From: Desulfarculus sp.
GTDB taxonomy: Bacteria; Desulfobacterota; Desulfarculia; Desulfarculales; Desulfarculaceae
Assembly: GCA_003605055.1 (NCBI GenBank)
Contig: QZKP01000055.1
Span: 1 to 51,286, forward strand
Reading direction: 5' to 3'
DNA length: 51,286 bases
Positions 17,818 to 25,322 of the stretch are shown in pieces. Made by a program: the position numbers and the translations under genes. Below the pieces are notes generated by a model. It was not told where the DNA came from. It was given only the letters and a program-made list of their open reading frames with translations, and did no database searches. The stretch's first letter is position 1, and each line of letters opens with the position of its first letter.

Positions 17818-19263
17818 TTAGTTCTCCGCTTGAGCCAGGGGGGGCGGGCTGGCCCAGCCTCCGCCCAGGGCGCGGTGAAGAGTTACCCGGTTGGTCAGGA
17901 TGGCCAGCTCAGTGACCACCAACTGATTCTCCAGGGAGTAGCGGGTCTGCTGGGCCTCCAGCACGGTCAGATAGTCCTGCAGGCCCCGCGCGTAGCGGTC
18001 CTCGGCGGTACGCTGGGTGGCCGCTGCCTCCTTGACCGCCTCCTTGAGCCGCTGGCGCCGCCGTTGTTGCTCCTCCCGGGTCACCAGGGCGCCCTCCACC
18101 TCGGCGAAGGCGCCCAGCACGGTCTTGGCGTAGCTGGCCACCCCCTGCTGGTAGCGGGCCTGGGCCGCCTTTTCGCCGGCCTCCAGGCGGCCGGCGTTGA
18201 AGACCGGCTGGCTGAGGCCCATGGCCAGACTCCAAAGCTCATGGGCCGGGGAGAACAGGGTTTGCAGGCCGCTGCTGGAGTAGCCGTAGCTGCCGGTCAG
18301 GCTGAGGGAGGGGAAGCGGGCGGCGCGGGCCACCCCGACCTTTTCGCTCAGGGACTTGAGCCCCGCCTCGGCGGCCCTGAGGTCCGGCCGGCGCAGCAAC
18401 AGCTCAGAGGGCAGGCCCGGCGGCACCGGCTGCAGGCGCGCCAGGTAGTCGATAGCCGGATCGGGGTAGGGGGTGATCCGGGGATACCTGCCCAGGAGCA
18501 CGGCCAGCTCCTGCTGGGCCAAGGCCAACTCCTGCTGCAGGCTGGGGCGTTCCGCCTGGGCCTGGGCCAGGGTGCGCCGCGCCTGTCTCAGGTCCAGCAC
18601 GCTCACCAGGCCCCGCCGGTAACGGCCCTCCACCAGGCGCAGGCTCTTTTGGTAGGCCTGGATGCTTTGGGCGTTCACCACCAGGCGCCGCTGCAGGATG
18701 CGCACCTTGAAATAGCTGGTGATCACGTTGGCCACCACCGTCTGGTACACGGTGCGGCGGTTCTCCTGGGCCTGCAACAGCTCCGCCCGGGCGGCGGCCT
18801 CGCTGCGGGCCAGCTTGCCCCAAAGGTCCACCTCAAAGCTGGCCGCCAGGGAGATGTTGTAGGTCTCGGCCTCTCCGCCAGTGGCGATGGGCAGGCCGGC
18901 CACGCCCACTGTGCGCTGCTTCTGGGCGCTGCCTTGCAGGTTCACCGTGGGCCAGCGCTGCGAGGCGCTCTGCACAAAGGCGGCCCCCAGCTCCAGCACC
19001 CGTCCGGCCGCCGCCTCCAGGTCCAGGTTGCGCTGCAGGGCCTCAGCGACCACCTGGTTGAGCTGGGGGTCGCTGAACTGCTGCCACCAGCGCTCAGCGG
19101 GCTTGAAGGGCACCACCTCCCGGGCCTGGTCATAGGCCGGAGGCACCTCATAGGCGAACCGGGGCCGCTGGTAGTCCGGCCCCACCTTCAGGCAGCCGGA
19201 ACCCACCAGGGCCAGGGCCAGCAGCAGGCCCAAGGTCAGGGGCGTCAGCGCAGGCTTGGTCAT
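17818..19263 (-). CDS. Outer-membrane efflux lipoprotein (OprM/NodT-type TolC homologue)
   Basis: This 481-residue protein begins with a lipoprotein signal ending in the lipobox LVGSGC (Cys24 lipidated), then KVGPDYQRP, the hallmark start of the NodT/OprM family. Two repeats of the outer-membrane efflux domain follow: long helices with Ala/Gln/Glu-rich heptads around residues 75-260 and 290-460, and the strand ISLAASFEVDLWGKL. Trimers form the outer-membrane and periplasmic channel of the tripartite pump. Its ATG overlaps the TetR stop by 4 bases (ATGA), with GGAGGAG upstream. Confidence 0.94.
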   Translation of the reverse strand: MTKPALTPLTLGLLLALALVGSGCLKVGPDYQRPRFAYEVPPAYDQAREVVPFKPAERWWQQFSDPQLNQVVAEALQRNLDLEAAAGRVLELGAAFVQSASQRWPTVNLQGSAQKQRTVGVAGLPIATGGEAETYNISLAASFEVDLWGKLARSEAAARAELLQAQENRRTVYQTVVANVITSYFKVRILQRRLVVNAQSIQAYQKSLRLVEGRYRRGLVSVLDLRQARRTLAQAQAERPSLQQELALAQQELAVLLGRYPRITPYPDPAIDYLARLQPVPPGLPSELLLRRPDLRAAEAGLKSLSEKVGVARAARFPSLSLTGSYGYSSSGLQTLFSPAHELWSLAMGLSQPVFNAGRLEAGEKAAQARYQQGVASYAKTVLGAFAEVEGALVTREEQQRRRQRLKEAVKEAAATQRTAEDRYARGLQDYLTVLEAQQTRYSLENQLVVTELAILTNRVTLHRALGGGWASPPPLAQAEN

Positions 19264-19907
19264 GCCGTCTCCTCCAGGCCCAGGCCGCGCAGGGTGAAGT
19301 CGGTGATGTGCGTGATCAGCTCCTCCACAAAGGCCGGGTCGTAGCCGCGGCCGGTAACCAGGCTCACTACCGGCCGGGCGAAGTTGAAATAGAGCACCTG
19401 GGCGAAGATGGACAGGACGACGAGCTTCAGGCGTTCCTCCCCCAAGGCATAGGGCAGGGTGCGCTGGAGAAGGCGCACGCTCTGTTCCATGGCCGGTTTG
19501 AGTTGCCCCTCGGCCAGCACCTCAAAGGCCTCGGTGGGATTTTCCATCTCCCGGGCGATGAGCTTGGTGTGCAGCACCCGCTCCTCGGGGGTGAGCGGTC
19601 CCCGCAAAAAGGCGCGAGCCAGGCCGTGCACCACCTGCCGGGGAGTGACCTTATCCTGCTGGGCCAGGTCTCTTAGGGGCTGGCCCACCCTGGCCGCCCG
19701 GGCCATCCAGCGGGAGCGAAACACGGCGAGGTACAGGTTCTTCTTGCTGCCAAAGTGGTAGTTGACCGCGGCCAGGTTGCTGCCTGCGGCCTTGGTGATC
19801 TCGCGCACGCTCACCGCGGTAAAGCCTTTCTCGGCGAACAGCTTCTCCGCCTCATCCAGCAGGCGCTCGCGGGTGGGGTCAGGGGGGTGGGATTTTTCTT
19901 CAGGCAT
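19260..19907 (-). CDS. TetR-family repressor of the efflux operon (CecR-like)
   Basis: This 215-residue regulator has an N-terminal HTH (RERLLDEAEKLFAEKGF, then VREITKAAGSNLAAVNYHFG and SKKNLYLAVF), typical of TetR proteins. Its C-terminal ligand domain resembles the CecR/DUF1956 group. The ATG at 19907 has AGGAGAG at good spacing; the open frame extends to 19943 but would run into the operator region. It is the first gene of the efflux operon and overlaps the channel gene, so it probably represses itself together with the pump. Two inverted repeats immediately upstream (19928-19955) are the likely operator. The inducer is unknown. Confidence 0.92.
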   Translation of the reverse strand: MPEEKSHPPDPTRERLLDEAEKLFAEKGFTAVSVREITKAAGSNLAAVNYHFGSKKNLYLAVFRSRWMARAARVGQPLRDLAQQDKVTPRQVVHGLARAFLRGPLTPEERVLHTKLIAREMENPTEAFEVLAEGQLKPAMEQSVRLLQRTLPYALGEERLKLVVLSIFAQVLYFNFARPVVSLVTGRGYDPAFVEELITHITDFTLRGLGLEETA

Positions 19908-19927
19908 ATGCTCTCCTGCATTATTCG

Positions 19928-19955
19928 CAAACATTTGTATCAAACGAACGTTTGA
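19928..19955 (-). promoter_or_regulatory. Candidate TetR operator pair upstream of the efflux operon
   Basis: A perfect inverted repeat with 7-bp arms, TCAAACG-AA-CGTTTGA (19940-19955), is followed 2 bp away by a shorter one, CAAA-CA-TTTG (19928-19937). Both share the CAAAC half-site and sit 20-50 bp before the tetR start, where an autorepressor would bind. Assignment to this TetR is by position. Confidence 0.65.
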
Positions 19956-20294
19956 ATTTCAAGTGGGCAGGCATATTTTCTTGTACTTTTTCCTTGGGGC
20001 GGGGTCCGGGGGTTGACCGAGCCCCAAGCTCAATTTATCTTCATCCCCAGCAACGGCTGTGCGCGGCCAGGGGAGGCTCAATGGCCTGCTGGGACAGCAG
20101 GTTTTGTGCCAACTATCCGTTAGGGCGGGCATTTTATAAATAAGCCCTATTAGCAGGTGGTTCTGCCCTTGCTCCAAGACGCAGCGCCTTTGGCGGCTGC
20201 CAGCGGCTGGGAAAAAAAGAGACGGCTGGAGCTTATAGCGCGAAATGTTTATGCATATGGCGGACGGGCGGCCCCATGCCCGAGGAGAACAACC
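19956..20294. other. Intergenic region between divergent tetR and the NifU-like gene
   Basis: About 340 bp lie between the operator and the next gene, more AT-rich than its surroundings. No convincing gene is present; frames here lack ribosome sites and family features. Apart from the TetR operator at its left edge and the GAGGAG ribosome site at its right edge, I see no clear promoter or hairpin. Confidence 0.5.
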
Positions 20295-20735
20295 TTGAGC
20301 CCTGAACATCAGCACCCTGGCCACGCGCAGGAGACAGGTTCCTTTGGCGAGGCCTTTCTGGCCCATGCCCTCACTCCCCAGAACCTGGGCGCCCTGCCCA
20401 ACCCCGAGGGCTTTGCCCGGCCCCAACGCGACTGCGGGGACTACATCGAGCTGTATTTGCGCATCCAGGACGAGGTGATCAGCGACGCCCGTTTCCTGAC
20501 CGAGGGCTGTGTGCAGGTGGTGGCCTGCGGCAGCGCCCTGACCTGCCTGATCAAGGGCCGGCCGGTCAGCCAGGCGCTCCAGGTAGACGCGGAGCTGATC
20601 CAGGCCGAGCTGGGCGGCCTGCCCCCGCAGCACCGCCACTGCGCCGAGTTGGCCGAGCGCACCCTTAAGGAGGCCCTGCGCGACTACTGGAGCCGGCGGC
20701 GGTCGCCCTGGCGGGCGGTTTATCCCCGGCGCTAG
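20295..20735 (+). CDS. NifU/IscU-like iron-sulfur cluster scaffold protein
   Basis: This 146-residue protein matches the NifU N-terminal/IscU scaffold on which [2Fe-2S] and [4Fe-4S] clusters are built. The cluster ligands are in place: C47 in QRDCGDYIEL, C72 in TEGCVQVVACGS, and H115-C116 in PQHRHCAELA; C78 and C84 are extra. Asp49 of the DCGD loop is the residue that normally promotes cluster release. I start at TTG 20295 because CGAGGAG lies 8 bp upstream; the frame is open further upstream to 20157 without a ribosome site. No cysteine desulfurase adjoins it, so its sulfur donor is encoded elsewhere. The C-terminus is a short Arg-rich tail. Confidence 0.87.
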   Translation: MSPEHQHPGHAQETGSFGEAFLAHALTPQNLGALPNPEGFARPQRDCGDYIELYLRIQDEVISDARFLTEGCVQVVACGSALTCLIKGRPVSQALQVDAELIQAELGGLPPQHRHCAELAERTLKEALRDYWSRRRSPWRAVYPRR

Positions 20736-20828
20736 GGTTGCGCGCCGGCCCCGGCCGGGCGTGGTACCATAGAGGCGCAGGCAAGCAGGACGCCGGAACG
20801 ACTGATTGGAGCCAAGCGGAGGGTCTCC

Positions 20829-21623
20829 ATGCTGGAGGCAAACTTATCCTGGGTGCGCATGGCCTTCTTTTTCGGCGGCCTGGCGTTCTTCCTGCTGCTG
20901 GAGCTGATCCTCCCCTATCGCCGGCCTTCGGTGAGCAAGCTCAAGCGTTGGCTGATCAATCTGGGCATAACCACCTTCAATACCCTCATCCTGCGCCTGG
21001 TCTTGGGCAGCGCCATCGTGGCCACGGCGGCCTATGTCACCCAGCAGAAGATGGGGGTGCTGAACCTGGTGGCCATGCCCTACTGGTTGAAGCTGTTGGC
21101 CACCTTGGTCTTCATGGACTTCATGCTCTATATCTGGCACCTGCTCAACCACGAGGTGCCTTTTTTCTGGCGCTTCCACCGGGTTCACCACACGGACCTG
21201 AACATGGACGTGTCCACCGCCACCCGCTTTCACCTGGGCGAGTTGGCCATCAGCGCCGGCATCAAGATCGGCCTGGTCTTTTTCCTGGGCGCGGACCTGT
21301 TAGGCGTGACGATCTTTGAGACGGCCCTGGTCCTGGCCGCCCAGTTCCACCACTCCAGCCTCAAGGTGCCCTGGTGGTTCGAGCGCCTGTTCTGGCTGCT
21401 GTTCGTGCCCCCCTCCATGCACCGCATCCACCACTCGGTGAAGATCCCCGAGCGCAACTCCAACTACGGCACCATCTTCTCCCTGTGGGACCGCCTGCTG
21501 GGCACCATGGTCAGCCGGGTGGAGCAGGGGCGCATCATCATCGGCGTGGGCGGCCACTTCGATCAGAGCGAGCTGGGCCTGCACCGGCTCTTGGTCATGC
21601 CCTTCGCCCCGCCGGTGCCCTAG
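20829..21623 (+). CDS. Sterol desaturase/fatty acid hydroxylase-family membrane di-iron protein
   Basis: This 264-residue membrane protein has four or more helices and the family's histidine clusters: HLLNH (HX3H), FHRVHHTD (HX2HH) and MHRIHHS (HX2HH), plus FHHSS between them. These ligate a di-iron centre that hydroxylates or desaturates lipids, normally using oxygen. The segment NYGTIFSLWDRLLGT closes the family signature. The ATG has GGAGGG upstream. In a presumed anaerobe such an enzyme could act in trace oxygen or have another role; this is open. The rhodanese-ferritin gene follows 23 bp later, possibly in one transcript. Confidence 0.9.
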   Translation: MLEANLSWVRMAFFFGGLAFFLLLELILPYRRPSVSKLKRWLINLGITTFNTLILRLVLGSAIVATAAYVTQQKMGVLNLVAMPYWLKLLATLVFMDFMLYIWHLLNHEVPFFWRFHRVHHTDLNMDVSTATRFHLGELAISAGIKIGLVFFLGADLLGVTIFETALVLAAQFHHSSLKVPWWFERLFWLLFVPPSMHRIHHSVKIPERNSNYGTIFSLWDRLLGTMVSRVEQGRIIIGVGGHFDQSELGLHRLLVMPFAPPVP

Positions 21624-21646
21624 GCGCCCGTTCCTGGAGGAGTCCT

Positions 21647-22483
21647 ATGCAGATCGCCAAGCTGATCCAGAAGGCCCCCAGCCTCAGCCCCGCGGAGCTG
21701 CGCCGCTTCATGGACCAGCATCCGCCGGGCAGCTACACCCTCCTGGACGTGCGCCAGCCCAAGGAATACGAAGAGCGCCACCTGCCCGGGGCCAAGCTGA
21801 TACCCTTGCCCGAGTTGAACGCCCGCCTGAGGGAGCTGGACCGCAGCCAGCCGGTGGTGGCTTACTGAGCCCTGGGCGCACGCAGCCGGGCGGCTGCGCA
21901 GCTCCTGCAGGGCCAGGGCTTTGCCGAGGTTTACAACCTGGCCGGGGGCATCAAGGCCTGGGACGGTCTGGTGGCAGCGGGCCCCGAGTCCTGGGGCCTG
22001 GAGTTGGCCGAGCCCGGCCAGGGGCCGGTTGCGGTGCTGGCCGCGGCCTACGGCCTGGAGCAGGGTCTGGCCCTGTTCTACCGGGCCCTGGCCGGCCGCG
22101 GCGGCGGTGTGGAGTTGACCGCCTTGTATAACAAGCTGGCCGGCATCGAGGTCCTGCACCAAGAGCGCCTCAAGGCCATGTATGATGCCTTGCCCCGGCC
22201 GCAGCAGCAGGAGGCGCCCCTGGGTCAGGCCGCGCCGGTGCGCATGGAAGGCGGTTATACCTGGCAGGAGTTCCTGGAACGGCAGGGCGAGGCCCTGGCC
22301 GGCCCGGAGGCGGCGCTGATGCTGGCCATGGGCATCGAGACCCAGGCCCTGGACCTGTACTTGCGCCTGGCCCAGCGGGCCCGGCAGGAGCAGAGCCGGC
22401 AGGCGCTGTTGGACATCGCCGGCGAGGAGCAGGCCCATTTGCAGGCCCTGGGCCGGATGCTGGACCAGGTGCAAGGCGGCTGA
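21647..22483 (+). CDS. Putative selenoprotein: rhodanese (Sec74) fused to a rubrerythrin-like ferritin domain
   Basis: Read through an in-frame TGA at 21866-21868, this is one 278-residue protein. Residues 1-110 form a rhodanese domain: LLDVRQPKEYEERHLPGAKL, then PVVAY-U-ALGARS, then VYNLAGGIKAW. The TGA falls exactly on the catalytic Cys of the CxxGxxS loop, so selenocysteine would be the sulfur/selenium-carrying residue. Residues 128-274 carry the four di-iron ferritin motifs: E138 (GLEQG), E168/H171 (EVLH), E231 (GIETQ) and E260-E261/H264 (EEQAH). The ATG has GGAGGAG upstream. A SECIS-like hairpin lies 19 nt after the TGA. The frame after the TGA is intact for 204 codons, which argues against decay. 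Function is probably sulfane or selenium sulfur transfer coupled to peroxide or iron chemistry (inferred). A cysteine-to-stop mutation is the alternative. Confidence 0.75.
21866..21913 (+). promoter_or_regulatory. SECIS-like hairpin directing UGA recoding
   Basis: Right after the TGA, GCCCTG (21869-21874) can pair with CAGGGC (21908-21913), and an upper 7-bp stem CGCAGCC/GGCTGCG (21881-21887 with 21892-21898) closes a GGGC loop. The loop starts with G and lies 19 nt from the TGA, inside the 16-37 nt window known for bacterial SECIS elements. GC-rich coding sequence can form hairpins by chance, so the element is supported mainly by its position. Confidence 0.6.
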
Positions 22484-22498
22484 GTCCGCGGCCGGGCG

Positions 22499-22535
22499 CA
22501 AAAAAAGCCCCGCCTGGAGGGCGGGGCTTTTTGCG
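22499..22535. terminator. Bidirectional intrinsic terminator
   Basis: GCCCCGCC (22507-22514) pairs perfectly with GGCGGGGC (22520-22527) around a 5-nt loop, flanked by A6 on the left and T5 on the right. It terminates the rhodanese-ferritin transcript rightward and the convergent PEP-CTERM gene leftward. Confidence 0.93.
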
Positions 22536-22548
22536 TGTCAGATTGGGC

Positions 22549-23331
22549 TTAGCTCGCGCGGCCCTTCTTGCGGCGGCGGCGCAGCCAGCCGCCGGTGGCG
22601 GCCAGGCCCGAGGCCAGCAGCAGCATGCTGCCGGGCTCAGGGGCCTTGGAGGCCATGATCAGGTCCTGGCGGTCGCTCTGGTCGTTGATGGTGAAGTTGA
22701 GGGCGCCGGAGAGAACCACCTGGCCGCCGTTGGCGGTCTTGTGCTCGCTCAGGGCCACCAGGTAGGTGCTGGCTAGGTTGGCGATGGAGCCGCTGCTGAT
22801 GTAGAAGCGGCTGCTGGTGTCGGTGATGGCGGAGGAGGTGTAGGAGGTACTGTGGTCCATTACCACTTCCCAGATGGCGTACTGCACCGCCTGGATGACG
22901 GTCTTCACCGCGGCCGAATCGTAGTTAACCGCGCCGGGGTTATCCAGCCAGGTCACGCCGGGCGCATAGTTCTCCATGAGCCAGGCCGCCTCTTTCCAGT
23001 CAAACTGCAGGGGCTGGGGCGTCACCTCCGGCCCGGTCCACAGGTTGGGGTCCCCGGGGGTGATGGGGTTGGCGAAGGTCTGGATGGGATCCAGGCAGTA
23101 GCCGAACCACATGGCGTTGTGATAGGCGGTGGTGGAGTAGAATTCAGCGGTCTGGGCGCTTCTCTGGATTCCGTCCACCCAATAGGTGGCCCCCAGGTTG
23201 CCGTGCGTGGACACGGTCATGGTGTCGGCCAAGGCCCAGGTGGAAAATAGGCCGATCAGAAGGACCGCCACGCCCGTCACAGCTAGGCGAGTCACCTTGC
23301 TCATAACTCTTTTACTTCCCATGGTTGACAT
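22549..23331 (-). CDS. PEP-CTERM surface protein with thioester-domain-like features
   Basis: This 260-residue secreted protein has a signal peptide (helix about residues 16-34, ending TWALAD) and a C-terminal PEP-CTERM signal: APEPGSMLLLASGLAATGGW followed by RRRRKK. Exosortase would cleave near Pro-Glu-Pro (231-233) and anchor or release it. Between them, GYCLDP (C79), AAWLMENYAPG and AVQYAIWEV (Q150) match the pattern of thioester domains, in which Cys and Gln form an internal thioester that bonds covalently to surfaces. I start at ATG 23331, preceded by AAGTGAG; ATGs at 23322 and 23304 are alternatives and the frame runs to 23397. Exosortase is not in the window. Adhesion is inferred. Confidence 0.85.
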   Translation of the reverse strand: MSTMGSKRVMSKVTRLAVTGVAVLLIGLFSTWALADTMTVSTHGNLGATYWVDGIQRSAQTAEFYSTTAYHNAMWFGYCLDPIQTFANPITPGDPNLWTGPEVTPQPLQFDWKEAAWLMENYAPGVTWLDNPGAVNYDSAAVKTVIQAVQYAIWEVVMDHSTSYTSSAITDTSSRFYISSGSIANLASTYLVALSEHKTANGGQVVLSGALNFTINDQSDRQDLIMASKAPEPGSMLLLASGLAATGGWLRRRRKKGRAS

Positions 23332-23558
23332 CTCACTTAAAAAGGTCCACCCCGAAGGACTTAATTCCCTGCTTAATATATATAATTTTAGCACCAAATT
23401 TTTAATTGCAACAATTATTTTTTGACTATTATTAATGCCTTTCGTTTTTATTCCTAATGTTGCCGGCCAATACCAGTATCCTTGCTGGAATAGTTCACCT
23501 GCAAGAAAGTAGTTTCACACTGGCGGCTTCTTTTTTCGCATCATTAATCAATAGCTTG

Positions 23559-24644
23559 CTACGCGCCGCGGCCAAAGGCGCAGACCGGAAAGCGGCAGCC
23601 ATCAACGCAGTTTTGACAGTAGCCGCCGTGGCCCATTTCCGCCAGCTTTTCGCGGGTCAGGCGCTCGCCGGCCAGCACCCGGGGCAGGATCAGGTCCAGC
23701 ACCGTGGCCTGATGGAACAGGGCGCAGGCTGGCACCCCCAGGATGGGTATCTCGCCGGCCGGGCCGTCCAGCCAGCCCACCAGGAACATGTTGCCGGGCA
23801 GGACAGGGGTGCCGTAGAGCAAGTCCCGGCCGCCGGCGTCGGCGATGGCCAGGCGGGTCAGGTCGTCGGGGTCCACGCTCATGCCGGCGGTGGTGATGAT
23901 CATCTGGGCCCCGCGCAGAACCAGGCTCCGTATGGCCCCGGCCACGGCCGCGCGGTCGTCCGGGGCGATCTCCACCCCCGTGACCTGGCCGCCCAGGGCG
24001 GTCAGCTTGGCCTGGATGATGGGCGCGAAGCGGTCCTCGATGAGGCCGCTGGCCACCTCGTTGCCCGTGACCACCACCCCGGCTCGCAGGGGCTTGAGGG
24101 GCCGCACGATCAGCAGCCCGCCTTCCTGTTTGGCCAGCTCCGCGGCCTGGGCCACCACCCGGCGGCCCACCACCAGAGGTATGGCCCGGGTGCCGGCCAG
24201 GGCCTGGCCTCTTTTCACCGGCGTGCGGCGGTGAATGGTGGCGCAGGCCACCTCGCCCAGCAGGTTGAAGGCCTTCAGGCGCTCGGGGTCCAGGTCGAAC
24301 AGGCCGTCCCGGGCGGCCACCAGGGTTATCTTGCCCTCGCTGGGCGGCCCGGCCTTGGCCACCCCCGGGCCGGCCAGGGCCGCGGCCATGATCTCGGCCG
24401 CCTCGTTCTCGTGCATCTCCTCGGACCCGATCTCCAGCACGTAGAGGTGGTTTTTACCCAGGCGGGCCAGGTGCTCCAGGTCGGCCGGGGTGACCACGTG
24501 GCCTTTTTTGAAGGCCGGACCCTTTTTATGTCCGGGCACGATTTCGGTCAGGTCGTGGGCCAGCACCAGGCCCACCGCGTCCGCAAGGCTGACTAGACGG
24601 CCGGCCTGGCCGGCCACGCACTGATCGCCGCAGGAGATATCCAT
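23559..24644 (-). CDS. Molybdopterin-binding protein with C-terminal Cys cluster
   Basis: This 361-residue protein begins MDISCGDQC, resembles MoeA-type start regions (LADAVGLVLAHDLTEI, HVVTPADLEHLARLG), and from about residue 175 holds a MogA/MoeA molybdopterin-binding domain: GVVVTGNEVASGL, IAPDDRAAV, MIITTAGMSVDPDDLTR, GTPVLPGNMF and ILGVPACALFH. It ends with YCQNCVDGCRFPVCAFG, a four-Cys motif that could hold a metal or Fe-S cluster. The start at 24644 overlaps the FmdE-like stop (TGATG). The partners point to molybdenum or tungsten cofactor handling for a formate or formylmethanofuran dehydrogenase-type enzyme, but it is shorter than MoeA and its exact step is unknown. Confidence 0.85.
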   Translation of the reverse strand: MDISCGDQCVAGQAGRLVSLADAVGLVLAHDLTEIVPGHKKGPAFKKGHVVTPADLEHLARLGKNHLYVLEIGSEEMHENEAAEIMAAALAGPGVAKAGPPSEGKITLVAARDGLFDLDPERLKAFNLLGEVACATIHRRTPVKRGQALAGTRAIPLVVGRRVVAQAAELAKQEGGLLIVRPLKPLRAGVVVTGNEVASGLIEDRFAPIIQAKLTALGGQVTGVEIAPDDRAAVAGAIRSLVLRGAQMIITTAGMSVDPDDLTRLAIADAGGRDLLYGTPVLPGNMFLVGWLDGPAGEIPILGVPACALFHQATVLDLILPRVLAGERLTREKLAEMGHGGYCQNCVDGCRFPVCAFGRGA

Positions 24645-25312
24645 CACAACTCCAGGGGCTGCAAAGGTTGGAAGTAGGCCCCGCCGGCGCAGACGGCGCA
24701 CAGGCTCTGGTCGCCTTGGCGCCGCACCTGGCCGCTGCGCACCGGCACCCCGCAGCGCTCGCAGGGCACCTTGGGCGGCCGCTGGCCGGGCAGCTCGTGC
24801 GGCGGCAGACTCAGCGCCACCCACTGGGCCTGGAACAACTCACTGTTGGGCATGACCTTGTAGGCCTCGGTCTGCTGGGCGTGCTCGCCCTCCATATCCG
24901 AGGCGTAAACCGGGGCCAATGCCCGGGCCTCCTCCCGGCTGAGCAGGCGCACCCCCCGCCGGCTGCCCAGGTCCCAGAAAGTCGAGGCCAACAGGCCCAG
25001 GTTGATCAGCTTGAGCGACCCCCGGCCGAAGCGCAGGCCAGTGGCCACGGCTACCGCGTCCGACAGGCAGCGCTCGATCTCCACCACCCCCAGCAGGCTC
25101 TTTATCTCCGGATAGGGCAGGGGGCAGGGATAGCCCAGCAGCCCCAGGCCCAGGATGGACATGCGCACCCCGATCACCTGGCCCGGGCACAGGTGGCCGT
25201 GGGCCCGGGCCGAGGCCGCCACCAGGCGCTCAACCTGCTCCCGGGGCGGGGTGGGCGGCAGTTCGGCCTTGGGGAGGCCGGCCGGGGGCTTGCTGGGTGC
25301 GCTGGGAGTCAT
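24644..25312 (-). CDS. FmdE-family protein with C-terminal zinc finger
   Basis: This 222-residue protein has the FmdE signature HGHLCPGQVIGVRMS near residue 40, the core DAVAVATGLRFGRGSL and NLGLLASTFWD, and a C-terminal four-Cys zinc ribbon (CERCGVPV and LCAVCAGGAY). FmdE proteins are found with molybdenum or tungsten formylmethanofuran dehydrogenases and, in bacteria, with molybdoenzymes and cofactor genes; their biochemical role is poorly known. I start at the ATG at 25312; a TTG at 25321 is possible. It lies between the methyltransferase and the molybdopterin-binding protein and overlaps the latter by one base, so the three form an operon. Confidence 0.88.
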   Translation of the reverse strand: MTPSAPSKPPAGLPKAELPPTPPREQVERLVAASARAHGHLCPGQVIGVRMSILGLGLLGYPCPLPYPEIKSLLGVVEIERCLSDAVAVATGLRFGRGSLKLINLGLLASTFWDLGSRRGVRLLSREEARALAPVYASDMEGEHAQQTEAYKVMPNSELFQAQWVALSLPPHELPGQRPPKVPCERCGVPVRSGQVRRQGDQSLCAVCAGGAYFQPLQPLEL

Positions 25313-25322
25313 GGCTGCCAAT

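Noticed and set aside
17494-19344. 616-codon rightward open frame opposite the efflux adaptor and channel genes
   Set aside because: Gly/Gln/His-rich composition is that of an antisense frame in GC-rich coding DNA. The leftward frames encode clear family proteins with good ribosome sites.
21647-21868. Reading the rhodanese as a truncated 73-residue protein or a pseudogene, with a separate ferritin gene from 21971
   Set aside because: Both halves are in one frame, the TGA replaces exactly the catalytic Cys, no other damage exists, and no ribosome site precedes an internal start. A recoded single gene explains this better, though a point mutation cannot be excluded.
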